Below the pieces are notes generated by a model. It made no database searches. It had not been told where the DNA came from and saw only the letters and a list, made by a program, of their open reading frames with translations. A stretch of 64,000 bases of DNA, taken from NCBI RefSeq assembly GCF_007097485.1, contig NZ_VKDE01000009.1, positions 1 to 64,000 of the forward strand, in the 5' to 3' direction. Positions within the stretch are counted from its first letter, which is position 1; each line of letters opens with the position of its first letter. Of the stretch, positions 34,865-44,262 are shown piece after piece. The position numbers and the translations under genes are program-made. This DNA comes from Carboxylicivirga sp. M1479 (GTDB lineage Bacteria; Bacteroidota; Bacteroidia; Bacteroidales; Marinilabiliaceae).

Positions 34865-36679
34865 ATGCCGAAGGGAGCAATCAACATAGCAAAGTCAGCG
34901 CTACAACTTTTCAAAAAAAATCTCTTATACTCGCTTATATACGTATCATGTTCATTTTTGTTCGTAAAAAGTGTGTATGCGCAAGATAAAAATGTACAGT
35001 TGTTTATAGAAACCCCTGGCAAAAAGCATGTTGTTGACAGTATTTCTTGCTTGGTTGAATATAAATCTATCTCTATTCATTGGCAAACCAAGGATTGTAG
35101 TATAAAACAATGTAGATATCAATTAATTCCGTATTCTCAAGGATGGAGTGATTGGTCAGATCGTAATGCAGCGACTTTCTTTAATTTGGGAAATGGACCA
35201 TATACTTTTAGGGTGGAATTTAATGGTGGCCAAACTATTGATGCTAAATTTGATGTTCAACTACCCTTTTGGAAGAAATCCATCTTCTACATTGCGTCAA
35301 TTGTTGTTTTGAGCTTTCTAGCTTTCCTATTGGTTATGTTGGCTTTTAAACAACGCATCAGAATCATTAGCCATAATATTGAGCAAGAGTTTAAAAAAGC
35401 TTTTAAGATAAAGCAAAATGCCCAAGAAAAAGTTATCGGTGATGATGCATTTTCAGTAAAAGAACAAGCCCGCATTCGATCAAGGAAATACAAGAGGGTA
35501 ACTGTTTTATTTGCCGACATACAGGGCTTTACAAAAATTGTGGAGCATATTAACCCAGAAACATTAATTGATGAACTGGATCGCTTCTTCTTTTTCTTTG
35601 ACGGTTTGGTTGAGAAACACAACATTGAGAAGATAAAAACAATTGGGGATGCATACATGTGTGCTGGTGGAATACCAAATGTAAATCGGACGAACCCGGT
35701 TGAAGTGGTATTGGCTGGTATCGAGATGCAAAAGTTTATGCTAGATGCCCAAAAGCTATCTGACAAGAAACTTGATTTTTGGGAATTAAGAGTTGGGATA
35801 CATACTGGGCCAGTTATTTCAGGAGAGATAGGTAAGAAAAATGTATCTGTCGATATTTGGGGAGATACTGTAAATATTGCCTCGCGTATGGAAAGCTCTG
35901 GTTCAACGGGTAAGGTGAATATTACAGGAGTGACGTACGAACTGATTAAGGATTTTTTTGATTGCGATTACAGGGGTAAGATGCCAATTAAATACAAAGG
36001 CGAAACAGACATGTACTTTGTCAAACGGATAAAGAGCGATTTATCAGAAGATGAGAATGGAATTTTCCCCAATAGAAAATTTATTATTAAGCTACAGCAT
36101 ATTCGATTTAGTGATCTGGAAGAATTTATTCTAAGAAAGTTGGATTCAGAACTAATGGAGGGTTTGCACTATCATAATATGGAGCATACCAAAGATGTGG
36201 TTACCAGAACCGAGATTATTGCGCGTGGTGAAAATGTAAGTTCAGAAGATCTACTGATATTGAAAACAGCGGCATTGCTCCATGATAGCGGATTTATTGT
36301 TGAGTATGATAATCACGAAGACAATAGCATTAGTTTCGCGCATGAATTATTACCCAATTACAAGTACAGTGATTATCAAATAAAGCAAATTGTAGAGTTA
36401 ATTGATGTAACTCGTGTTGGTAAAAAACCACGAAATTACCTGGAGAAGATTTTGAAAGATGCCGATCTTGATTATTTAGGGCGTGCTGATTTTATTGCAA
36501 TTTCTGATAATTTATTTAAAGAGTTAAATCATCATAATGGAAAGGTATCCATTGATGAGTGGAATAAGTTGCAATACGAGTTCATATCTAAACATACTTA
36601 TTACACTAAAACCGCCCGACAGTTAAGGCAAGTTAATAAAGAAAGGCAGCTTCATAAGCTTAAGCTACTTGTTTCATAA
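34865..36679 (+). CDS. Membrane adenylate cyclase (class III) fused to a C-terminal HD domain
   Basis: From the ATG at 34865 (a TTG ten codons earlier is less likely) this encodes 604 residues. An N-terminal helix, a short Y_Y_Y-like sensor segment (about 85-125: SQGWSDWSDRNAATFFNLGN) and a membrane helix (about 139-162) precede the class III cyclase domain (about 210-385). Its metal sites are in FADIQGFT and IGDAYM, and its transition-state residues in NIASRME; the KIKTIGDAYM lysine and DIWGDTVN aspartate favour ATP as substrate. An HD-type domain follows (about 425-590: YHNMEH, LLHDSGF, DADLDYLGR), complete in the H-HD-D metal residues. A fused cyclase and HD hydrolase is unusual and may make and remove the same messenger. 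Single gene. Confidence 0.85.
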   Translation: MPKGAINIAKSALQLFKKNLLYSLIYVSCSFLFVKSVYAQDKNVQLFIETPGKKHVVDSISCLVEYKSISIHWQTKDCSIKQCRYQLIPYSQGWSDWSDRNAATFFNLGNGPYTFRVEFNGGQTIDAKFDVQLPFWKKSIFYIASIVVLSFLAFLLVMLAFKQRIRIISHNIEQEFKKAFKIKQNAQEKVIGDDAFSVKEQARIRSRKYKRVTVLFADIQGFTKIVEHINPETLIDELDRFFFFFDGLVEKHNIEKIKTIGDAYMCAGGIPNVNRTNPVEVVLAGIEMQKFMLDAQKLSDKKLDFWELRVGIHTGPVISGEIGKKNVSVDIWGDTVNIASRMESSGSTGKVNITGVTYELIKDFFDCDYRGKMPIKYKGETDMYFVKRIKSDLSEDENGIFPNRKFIIKLQHIRFSDLEEFILRKLDSELMEGLHYHNMEHTKDVVTRTEIIARGENVSSEDLLILKTAALLHDSGFIVEYDNHEDNSISFAHELLPNYKYSDYQIKQIVELIDVTRVGKKPRNYLEKILKDADLDYLGRADFIAISDNLFKELNHHNGKVSIDEWNKLQYEFISKHTYYTKTARQLRQVNKERQLHKLKLLVS

Positions 36680-36765
36680 AGTTGCTACAAGCCTTTTGTG
36701 TTGTGATATGAGAAGCGATTTTTAATACGCTTAATTATATGTGTCATAAAGATTACAAATAAAGA

Positions 36766-36799
36766 TTTGCTGTATAACTAATGAACTATTGTATATTTG
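36766..36799 (+). promoter_or_regulatory. Probable promoter of the bactofilin-ATP synthase operon
   Basis: TTTG at 36766-36769 and TATATTTG at 36792-36799 fit the phylum's -33/-7 elements, with a slightly long 22-bp spacer. The bactofilin start is 30 bp beyond. Confidence 0.5.
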
Positions 36800-36828
36800 T
36801 TCGATTCTTTAAAACTAACATATAGAAA

Positions 36829-37212
36829 ATGGCTAAAAATTTTGAACCTGAAAACAAGCTGCCTAACATGATAGGCCCGGGAACTAAAATCAAAGGTGAT
36901 ATTGAAACCAATGGCGATATTAAAATCGATGGAGCTATTGAGGGGAACATAATTTCAAAAGGCAAAGTGCTTGTTGGCCAAAATGGTACTGTAACAGGAG
37001 AACTTAAATGTACTAATTGCGATATCTATGGTACTTTTGATGGGCAATTAACTGTTAGTGAGCTATTATCGCTTAAGTCATCGAGCAAACTGCATGGCGA
37101 TGTAAAAACGAGTAAACTGTCTATTGAGCCAGGAGCTATCTTTACAGGTACTTGTAAAATGGACGAAAAAGGTACTCAAGCCACTGCGAGTATTCCTAAT
37201 GCCAAAAAGTAA
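36829..37212 (+). CDS. Bactofilin (polymer-forming cytoskeletal protein)
   Basis: This 127-residue protein is made largely of a right-handed beta-helix of short repeats (IGPGTKIKGDIETNGDIKID ... IEGNIISKGKVLVG ... GELKCTNCDIYGTFDGQL), flanked by polar tails, as in bactofilins. These polymerise without nucleotides and shape or place cell-envelope functions. It precedes the ATP synthase genes; its end overlaps the next gene by 14 bases. Bactofilin before atpB is a recurrent order in Bacteroidota. Confidence 0.9.
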   Translation: MAKNFEPENKLPNMIGPGTKIKGDIETNGDIKIDGAIEGNIISKGKVLVGQNGTVTGELKCTNCDIYGTFDGQLTVSELLSLKSSSKLHGDVKTSKLSIEPGAIFTGTCKMDEKGTQATASIPNAKK

Positions 37213-37585
37213 AAATAAGGTAAAAGCGATTCAGGCATCGTTTATTTATCTACTAATTGCAGGGCTGTTAGTAGGTTTTTATAACATAAGTGCCGAATGG
37301 TTACAATTTTCATATGAGAAGGTAAGTGCTGGGTTATTATTCCTAACCAGTATTTACCTTCTTTTTTATTATTTATTCTTTTTTATTCAAAAAAAGCATA
37401 GTGATAAAGTTGGCTTTATCTTTCTGATACTAATGGCCTTAAAGCTTTGTTTTGTTTTCGGATACTTGTTTCTTTTTCTAAATCCAACCGACAGTCAAAA
37501 CAAAAGAGAAATACTATTGTTTTTAATGAACTATTTCGCGCTATTGGTCGTAGACTTGACTATGAAAATACGCTTAATGAAATAA
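37199..37585 (+). CDS. Small four-helix membrane protein before atpB (AtpI/DUF6168-like)
   Basis: From the ATG at 37199 (the longer frame upstream lies inside bactofilin) this encodes 128 residues with four predicted membrane helices and short loops. Its position right before atpB and its size match the AtpI-like or DUF6168 proteins that often open ATP synthase operons and may help assemble the c-ring. No sequence motif confirms this. Overlap with the bactofilin end suggests coupled translation. Confidence 0.7.
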   Translation: MPKSKNKVKAIQASFIYLLIAGLLVGFYNISAEWLQFSYEKVSAGLLFLTSIYLLFYYLFFFIQKKHSDKVGFIFLILMALKLCFVFGYLFLFLNPTDSQNKREILLFLMNYFALLVVDLTMKIRLMK

Positions 37586-37614
37586 GCAAAGTAAAACAGC
37601 ACTATTATCATTTG

Positions 37615-38691
37615 ATGCAACATATAAAACTATTTTTTGCACTACTTGCTTGTTGGGCTATAACCCAAAATAGCATCGCAGCCGATAAACATGGAGAAAG
37701 TTCTGATAATGAATTTGACCCAATGGAAATGATTATGCATCACATTGCAGATGCACATGAGTGGCACGTTATTTCTTATACAAGCAAAAGCGGAGAGGAA
37801 AAACACATCACATTGCCACTTCCAATTATTTTAATCGACGATGGGCTACACGTATTTATGTCATCGGCCTTTCATCATGGAGAAAAGGTGGTTCAAAAAG
37901 GTGATAATTACTACAAACTTTACCACGAGAAAATTTATAAAACAGATGCCCTTGGTACCATTAATTACGGTCCAGAGCATGAGGTGCTGAATGATAAACC
38001 AATTGATTTTTCTATCACTCGAAACGTGGCTTCCATGTGGTTGAGCATTATTATAATTATTTGGTTATTTACAGCCGCGGCCAAGCGTTACAAAGGAGCA
38101 CCTGCTGTGCCAAAAGGCATGCAATCGTTTTTAGAACCGCTCATTCTTTTTGTGCGCGATGATATTGCTTATGAACAAATTGATAAACACAAGGCCGATA
38201 AATTTGTGCCTTTTTTACTCACTTTGTTCTTTTTTATATGGATCAATAATTTAATCGGATTAATACCATTTTTCCCAGGAGCAAGTAACCTAACGGGTAA
38301 TATTTCGCTGACAATGGTGTTGGCACTTATCACTTTCTTAGTCACAAACTTTAGCGGTACAAAAAGCTATTGGGGTCATATCTTTTGGATGCCTGGCGTA
38401 CCAGTACCCATTCGCTTATTATTATCGGTAATCGAATTTATTGGCTTGTTTACAAAACCATTTGCTTTGATGATTCGTTTATTGGCTAATATTACGGCTG
38501 GGCATATCATCATCCTTAGTTTATTCTCACTTATCTTTGTTATGAAATCGGTTGCCATTGCACCTGTTTCAATATTAATGGCACTGATGATGTTTATGTT
38601 GGAATTATTAGTTGCAGTTTTGCAAGCATATATATTTACCTTATTATCAGCCTTGTTTATTGGCATGGCTGTGCATGATGAAGAACATTAA
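37615..38691 (+). CDS. atpB: F-type ATP synthase subunit a
   Basis: This 358-residue membrane subunit (start at the ATG at 37615; longer frames upstream overlap the previous gene) has an N-terminal signal-like helix and a periplasmic extension of about 110 residues, as is usual in this phylum. The five to six conserved helices include IRLLANITAGHIII (the essential arginine) and the C-terminal LLVAVLQAYIFTLLSALFIG. It forms the half-channels for ion flow next to the c-ring. First structural gene of the operon. Confidence 0.95.
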   Translation: MQHIKLFFALLACWAITQNSIAADKHGESSDNEFDPMEMIMHHIADAHEWHVISYTSKSGEEKHITLPLPIILIDDGLHVFMSSAFHHGEKVVQKGDNYYKLYHEKIYKTDALGTINYGPEHEVLNDKPIDFSITRNVASMWLSIIIIIWLFTAAAKRYKGAPAVPKGMQSFLEPLILFVRDDIAYEQIDKHKADKFVPFLLTLFFFIWINNLIGLIPFFPGASNLTGNISLTMVLALITFLVTNFSGTKSYWGHIFWMPGVPVPIRLLLSVIEFIGLFTKPFALMIRLLANITAGHIIILSLFSLIFVMKSVAIAPVSILMALMMFMLELLVAVLQAYIFTLLSALFIGMAVHDEEH

Positions 38692-38717
38692 TAGTTATAT
38701 TTTTTAAACGTAATACA

Positions 38718-38927
38718 ATGGAAGGTTTATCATTAACCACAATCGGTTTAGGCTTAATTATTATTGGAGCCGGATATGGAATTGGTCGAATTGCTCAAAG
38801 CGCTATGGAAGCTATGGGACGTCAGCCAGAAATTAGTTCAAAAATTCAGACTGCGATGATTATTGCTGCTGCCCTTATTGAAGGTGCTGCTTTATTTGCA
38901 ATTGTTGTTGCGTTGATGAAAGGATAA
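38718..38927 (+). CDS. atpE: F-type ATP synthase subunit c
   Basis: This 69-residue hairpin of two helices has the polar loop AMGRQPEI and the carboxylate in AALIEGAALF. The residue after the key Glu is Gly rather than Ser/Thr, and the Gln partner seen in Na+ rotors is missing, so the rotor is likely proton-coupled. It lies 26 bp after atpB. Confidence 0.95.
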   Translation: MEGLSLTTIGLGLIIIGAGYGIGRIAQSAMEAMGRQPEISSKIQTAMIIAAALIEGAALFAIVVALMKG

Positions 38928-38939
38928 AACTCAACGATT

Positions 38940-39434
38940 ATGGGATTGTTAACACCAGATCCCGGTTTAGTCTTTTGGTCAGCCCTCACATTTGGACTGC
39001 TGGTTTTCATATTAAAGCGTTATGCCTGGAAACCGATACTGCATGCTGTTAAATCTCGCGAAGAGACCATAGAGTATGCCTTAGCAGCAGCCAAAAAAGC
39101 CAAAGCAGAAGTGGAAGATTTAAATGCCACTAAAGTTCAGATAATGAACGATGCCAAAGCAGAACGTGATACACTGATTAAAGCTGCACGGGAATTAAAA
39201 CAATCAATGTTAGATGATGCCAAAAGCAAGGCGCAGGATGAAGCAGATAAAATCATTGCATCTGCCAGAGTTCAGATTGAGCGAGAGAAGAATGAGGCCA
39301 TCTTACAATTGAAAGAAAAAGTAGCAGAGTTTTCGGTTGATATTGCCGGTAAGTTGTTAGAAGAAGAATTAGAGTCGACTGACAAACAAAAAGCTATCAT
39401 CGATAAATATTTGCAAGAAGTGAATTTTAATTAG
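38940..39434 (+). CDS. atpF: F-type ATP synthase subunit b
   Basis: This 164-residue peripheral-stalk subunit has an N-terminal membrane helix (LVFWSALTFGLLVFILKRYAW) followed by a long charged helix, typical of b subunits that form the stator dimer. It starts 12 bp after atpE. Confidence 0.94.
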   Translation: MGLLTPDPGLVFWSALTFGLLVFILKRYAWKPILHAVKSREETIEYALAAAKKAKAEVEDLNATKVQIMNDAKAERDTLIKAARELKQSMLDDAKSKAQDEADKIIASARVQIEREKNEAILQLKEKVAEFSVDIAGKLLEEELESTDKQKAIIDKYLQEVNFN

Positions 39435-39486
39435 TGACAAGCATCACTAAACACAACTAGTAGAACACCGTTCTGAAAACTGAAGT

Positions 39487-40023
39487 ATGAACAGAAGTTT
39501 AATAGCAGACAGATATGCCAAGGCCCTTTTTAAGCTTGCTACAGAGCAAAATGAGCTAGAACGCATTTATAACGACGTATGTATGTTGCAGGCTTATTGC
39601 AAAGATGCAGAAGGTTTTACAGACTTATTGAGCAGTCCAGTTATTAAACCTGCACAAAAAAAGCAGGCTTTTCATACAGTATTAAACGGTAAAGTGGAAA
39701 AGAATACTTTAAATCTGATTGATTTATTGATATCGAATAACCGCGAGCTTCTATTGGAAGATATCAACAGGCGCTTTATTTATTTATACAAAACCGAAAA
39801 GGGAATTAAGGAAGTAACACTTTATACAGCTGTTGAATTTGATACAGAGCAAAGTGAGAAGCTTAATCTTTTTTTGCAAGAACAATTTAAAGCACCAATT
39901 GAATTAACGCTAAAAGTTAAGCCTGAATTACTGGGAGGTTTTGTACTTACTATTGATGGTAAAATGGCTGATGCCAGTATGAGTTCAAAGTTGAAACAAA
40001 TTAAAAAGCAGTTGCTTAGTTAA
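39487..40023 (+). CDS. atpH: F-type ATP synthase subunit delta
   Basis: This 178-residue OSCP/delta subunit links the stator to the alpha subunits. The N-terminal helical bundle begins SLIADRYAKALFKLA, and the C-terminal domain shows LKVKPELLGGFVLTIDGKM. The length is normal. Confidence 0.94.
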   Translation: MNRSLIADRYAKALFKLATEQNELERIYNDVCMLQAYCKDAEGFTDLLSSPVIKPAQKKQAFHTVLNGKVEKNTLNLIDLLISNNRELLLEDINRRFIYLYKTEKGIKEVTLYTAVEFDTEQSEKLNLFLQEQFKAPIELTLKVKPELLGGFVLTIDGKMADASMSSKLKQIKKQLLS

Positions 40024-40044
40024 ACGTACTAAATTAATAAGCGG

Positions 40045-41628
40045 ATGGATACGATAAAACCGGCTGAAGTATCGGATTTATTAAAAAAACAGATTGCAGG
40101 CTTTCAGACCTCAACCGAACTGGAAGAAGTAGGAACTGTTTTGCAGGTGGGTGATGGTATTGCCCGTGTTTATGGTCTTGCTAATGTTAAAGCCAACGAG
40201 TTGGTTGAGCTGGATTCATGCATGGGAGTAGTGCTTAACCTTGAACAGGATAATGTTGGGGTGGTACTATTTGGTTCATCACAAGCCGTAAAAGAAGGTG
40301 ATTTAGTGAAACGTACTGGGCGTATTGCTTCACTTAATGTTGGTGAAGGTATGGTTGGGCGTGTGATAAACGCTCTTGGTAAGCCTATTGATGGGAAAGG
40401 ACCAATACAAGGCGATACCTTCGAAATGCCATTGGAGCGTAAAGCACCTCAGGTAATTTATCGCCAGCCAGTGCAACAACCATTACAAACAGGATTATTA
40501 TCAGTTGATGCCATGACACCTATTGGTCGTGGTCAGCGAGAATTGATTATTGGTGATCGTCAAACTGGTAAAACAGCCATTGCTATTGATACGATTATTA
40601 ACCAACGATCGTTCTACGACGATGGAGAACCGGTATACTGTATTTACGTAGCTGTTGGGCAAAAGGGAAGCACAGTTGCTCAAATAGTTAATACGCTTGA
40701 GAAACATGGAGCCATGGAATACACAACAGTGGTTTCTGCCCCTGCAGCCGATCCTTCGGCCATGCAGTTTTATGCTCCTTTCTCAGGAACAGCTATTGGC
40801 GAGTTTTTCCGCGATACAGGGCGTTCGGCTTTAATTATTTACGATGATTTATCGAAACAGGCAGTCTCTTATCGTGAGGTAAGTTTATTACTGCGTCGTC
40901 CGCCAGGTCGTGAAGCTTATCCGGGTGATGTATTTTATTTGCATAGCCGTTTATTAGAGCGTGCAGCAAAAATCATTGAGTCGGATGAAATAGCGGCTCA
41001 AATGAATGATTTGCCTGAGTCAATCAGGCCATTGGTTAAAGGAGGCGGATCATTAACTGCCCTACCAATTGTTGAAACGCAGGCTGGTGACGTATCAGCT
41101 TATATTCCAACCAACGTGATTTCAATTACCGATGGACAGATATTTTTGGAGAGTGATTTATTCAACTCTGGAGTTCGTCCAGCTATTAATGTAGGTATCT
41201 CGGTATCGCGTGTAGGAGGTAGCGCACAAATAAAGCCAATGAAAAAAGTGGCTGGTACACTAAAGTTAGATCAGGCACAGTACAGAGAGTTGGAAGCATT
41301 TGCTAAGTTTGGCTCTGACCTTGATCCGGCTACCACTATGGTATTGGATAAGGGACGAAAAAATGTGGAGCTATTGAAGCAACCACAATACCAACCTGTA
41401 AAAGTAGAAGAGCAGGTAGCCTTGATTTACTGTGGAACCAAGGGATTATTGAATAATGTGCCTGCCGACAAAGTAAAGGAATGGAAGAAGGAGTTCATCG
41501 AAAATCTTCAAATGAGTCATGCGGATATGTTAGCCGATTTAAAGCAGGGTAAATATAACGATGATATTACGGCTAAGATTGAATCAGTAGCAAAAGAGAT
41601 TGCTGACAAGTACATAATCGAAGAATAG
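40045..41628 (+). CDS. atpA: F-type ATP synthase subunit alpha
   Basis: This 527-residue subunit has P-loop [11 protein letters not shown] (about 172-182), the [20 protein letters not shown] region and the arginine finger segment in [11 protein letters not shown]. It forms the catalytic head with beta, but no atpD (beta) gene is present in this window. Confidence 0.97.
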   Translation: MDTIKPAEVSDLLKKQIAGFQTSTELEEVGTVLQVGDGIARVYGLANVKANELVELDSCMGVVLNLEQDNVGVVLFGSSQAVKEGDLVKRTGRIASLNVGEGMVGRVINALGKPIDGKGPIQGDTFEMPLERKAPQVIYRQPVQQPLQTGLLSVDAMTPIGRGQRELIIGDRQTGKTAIAIDTIINQRSFYDDGEPVYCIYVAVGQKGSTVAQIVNTLEKHGAMEYTTVVSAPAADPSAMQFYAPFSGTAIGEFFRDTGRSALIIYDDLSKQAVSYREVSLLLRRPPGREAYPGDVFYLHSRLLERAAKIIESDEIAAQMNDLPESIRPLVKGGGSLTALPIVETQAGDVSAYIPTNVISITDGQIFLESDLFNSGVRPAINVGISVSRVGGSAQIKPMKKVAGTLKLDQAQYRELEAFAKFGSDLDPATTMVLDKGRKNVELLKQPQYQPVKVEEQVALIYCGTKGLLNNVPADKVKEWKKEFIENLQMSHADMLADLKQGKYNDDITAKIESVAKEIADKYIIEE

Positions 41629-41633
41629 AGTTT

Positions 41634-42518
41634 ATGCCAAATTTAAAGGACATACGAATTCGAATAAACTCGGTTAAAACAACTCGACAGGTGACAAGTG
41701 CCATGAAAATGGTGTCAGCTGCCAAGTTCAAAAAGGCGCAAGATGATATATCCTATATACGCCCTTATGTTGATCGATTAGCAGGTATGATCTATAAACT
41801 TTCTGGTTCATTAGAGGAAGGGTTTGAGCTTGAGTGGTCAGAAGTACGCGAGCCAAACAAAGTACTGATTGTGCCCGTGTCATCAAATCGAGGATTGTGC
41901 GGTGGTTTTAATGCCAATGTGATTAAAGAGGTTGAAAAACTTTGTAAGAAAGATTTTAAGATGCAGAATATGAAAGGCAATGTTGATATCATTGCCATTG
42001 GTAAGCAGGTACAAAAAATCTTAAAATCACGAGGCTATAATGTAGTAAAGGATTATAACGATTTGTATTCTGATACTTCTTTTGAGGAGGTTATTAATGT
42101 TGCTCAAGAAATGATGGAAGGCTTTGTTTCTAAGAAATATGATAAAGTCGTACTTGTTTACAATGAGTATAAAAATGCTGCCGTACAGTTTATTCGTGCC
42201 GAGCAATTTTTACCAATGGCTTTACCTACTGAAGAGGAAAATACAGCTACAAACGCAACAGATTATATTATTGAACCCGATGTTCCAACCTTTATAAAAA
42301 GGGTGATTCCGGATGCTTTAAAAACAATGTTTTATCGTGTTATATTGGAGTCCTTGGCATCGGAACATGGTGCCAGAATGACGTCGATGCACAAAGCAAC
42401 GGATAATGCTACTGATATGCTGAGCGAATTGCAATTGCAATACAATAAAGCTCGTCAGGGGGCCATTACAACCGAAATATTGGAGATTGTAGGTGGAGCA
42501 GAGGCTTTACAGAAGTAG
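41634..42518 (+). CDS. atpG: F-type ATP synthase subunit gamma
   Basis: This 294-residue rotor subunit has the N-terminal coiled coil (IRIRINSVKTTRQVTSAMKM), the GLCGGFNANV motif and the C-terminal LQLQYNKARQGAITTEI helix. Last gene of the operon: a terminator follows and the next gene is convergent, so atpD and atpC must lie elsewhere. Confidence 0.96.
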   Translation: MPNLKDIRIRINSVKTTRQVTSAMKMVSAAKFKKAQDDISYIRPYVDRLAGMIYKLSGSLEEGFELEWSEVREPNKVLIVPVSSNRGLCGGFNANVIKEVEKLCKKDFKMQNMKGNVDIIAIGKQVQKILKSRGYNVVKDYNDLYSDTSFEEVINVAQEMMEGFVSKKYDKVVLVYNEYKNAAVQFIRAEQFLPMALPTEEENTATNATDYIIEPDVPTFIKRVIPDALKTMFYRVILESLASEHGARMTSMHKATDNATDMLSELQLQYNKARQGAITTEILEIVGGAEALQK

Positions 42519-42546
42519 ATTAGCTAATATTATAATTAGATATGAG

Positions 42547-42577
42547 AAAGCCACCCATGAGGTGGCTTTTGTTATTT
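42547..42577 (+). terminator. Terminator of the atp operon
   Basis: AAAGCCACC and GGTGGCTTT form a stem with loop CATGA, followed by TTGTTATTT. Confidence 0.75.
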
Positions 42578-42609
42578 AAAGGAACTTCTCCAATAGTAAA
42601 TTAGTCCTT

Positions 42610-43320
42610 TTAAGGGTTTATGAGTTCTTCCTCCTCATCGCTATTTTCTTCAAAACCTGCTTTCATAAAAGCATTGGCTAACACCAGGTCAAAAGGAGTA
42701 GTTATCTTAATGTTTTCGCGGTTACCTGCTACCAGGTGTATGGTTTTTCCATACGCTTCCACCACCGATGCGTCATCAGTAAATAATGACTGATAGTTTT
42801 GATCGTAGGCAGGTAATAGTATGTCGGAATGAAAAACCTGAGGCGTTTGCACCAGTTTGATTGTTGAGCGGTCCAGTGCTTTGCTGCAGTCGTCATTAAT
42901 CTGACGGATTGATTCAAAGGCATCTAGTACAGGAATGGCATTGCCCAAAGCCTTGGCGTGATGATAGCAGCGCTTCAATGTTTCAGGTGAAACAAAGGGG
43001 CGAACACCGTCGTGTACACCTATTAAGGCAGGTGTTTCTACCAGCGATAACCCATTCTTAACACTATGAAAACGTGTTTCTCCACCAGAAATGGTTTCAT
43101 GTGGAACATTAAAATGATGTTGGGTACATAGAGTTTGCCAATAGTTGATTTGGGACTTGGGCAGTACCAATATTACTTTAATATTAGAATCAAAATCGTA
43201 AAATCGATTAATGGTATGCATTAATACCGGTAAGTCATTCACTTTCAGGAATTGCTTTGGAATATCACTTCCCATGCGTGTGCCGCTACCACCGGCTACA
43301 ATTACTATGTAGTTTGTCAT
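42610..43320 (-). CDS. ispD: 2-C-methyl-D-erythritol 4-phosphate cytidylyltransferase
   Basis: This 236-residue enzyme makes CDP-methylerythritol in the non-mevalonate isoprenoid pathway. The CTP-binding loop AGGSGTRMGSDIPKQFL is at the N terminus; later come GVHDGVRPFVSP and the TDDASVVEAYG substrate segment. The length is normal. It is a single gene, convergent with atpG. Confidence 0.95.
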   Translation of the reverse strand: MTNYIVIVAGGSGTRMGSDIPKQFLKVNDLPVLMHTINRFYDFDSNIKVILVLPKSQINYWQTLCTQHHFNVPHETISGGETRFHSVKNGLSLVETPALIGVHDGVRPFVSPETLKRCYHHAKALGNAIPVLDAFESIRQINDDCSKALDRSTIKLVQTPQVFHSDILLPAYDQNYQSLFTDDASVVEAYGKTIHLVAGNRENIKITTPFDLVLANAFMKAGFEENSDEEEELINP

Positions 43321-43532
43321 TCGATAATGGGGTCGATGTTTATAAATTTTCTCCCTGCATCAAATTTACTGCGTGTTTATAAATAACACAAGTTTTACGT
43401 CTTCCGCTTTGTAATTAATCAATGATGAGGAGCAATGAATGGAGCAAATGTGCCGACTTAATGCAGCGCATTTACGACCGAATCTGTATTGTTTTTTGTA
43501 TTTTGCAACTTCATTCTTCAAAATGCAATAGT

Positions 43533-44213
43533 ATGATAGAGCCCATTGTTTTTGATTTTCTTACGCAGCTTAAGGCCAATAATAATCGCGAATGGTTTAA
43601 CGAGCATAAAGCTTTTTTTAACGAAGCGAAAACATCCTTTGAATCATCAATGCAACAGTTTATTGATTTGGTGCATGAGGTGGATCCAAGTGTTGGTAAC
43701 CTAAGTACCAAGGAATGCGTGTTTCGTATTTACCGCGATACCCGCTTTGCCAAAGATAAAACGCCCTATAAAACCAACATGGGAGGTTTTGTAGCTAAAG
43801 GAGGCAGGAAAAGTACCATGGCTGGTTACTATCTTCATGTTGAGCCCGGTGCCTGTATGATTGCAGGAGGTAGTTATTGTCCACCCTCTGATGTGTTAAA
43901 GGCCATTAGACGCGAGATATATAATTTTGCTGATGAGTATAAGGCCATTATCAATGCCGATGAATTTAATACGGTGTTTCCGCAAAGGTTCGAAGATAAG
44001 TTGAAGATGGCGCCAAAGGGCTTTCCTAAGGATTTTGAAGATATTGATTTGTTAAAATACAAGTCTTTTGCGCCCTTGCATCCAATAGCTGATGAAGAAT
44101 TAACGGGAGCAAAGGCCACTCAGAATGTGAAACATGTATTAACCATTCTTGAGCCACATAATACCTTTATCAACAGAGGGATTGAGGCCGAGGAAGACGA
44201 GATTGTTTTATAA
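43533..44213 (+). CDS. DUF2461-family protein
   Basis: From the ATG at 43533 (longer upstream frame rejected, since the family starts near LDFLxxLxxNNxxxWF) this encodes 226 residues. Typical motifs are LKANNNREWFNEHKAFF, VFRIYRDTRFAKDKTPYKTN and YYLHVEPGACMIAGGSYCPP. DUF2461 proteins are common in bacteria but have no assigned function. The reading frame ends 49 bases before the LarC-like start, so the two may be co-transcribed. Confidence 0.9.
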   Translation: MIEPIVFDFLTQLKANNNREWFNEHKAFFNEAKTSFESSMQQFIDLVHEVDPSVGNLSTKECVFRIYRDTRFAKDKTPYKTNMGGFVAKGGRKSTMAGYYLHVEPGACMIAGGSYCPPSDVLKAIRREIYNFADEYKAIINADEFNTVFPQRFEDKLKMAPKGFPKDFEDIDLLKYKSFAPLHPIADEELTGAKATQNVKHVLTILEPHNTFINRGIEAEEDEIVL

Positions 44214-44262
44214 GGGTGCCTTTACAGAAAATGATTTACTAGATATAAAGTTAAAAAAAACC

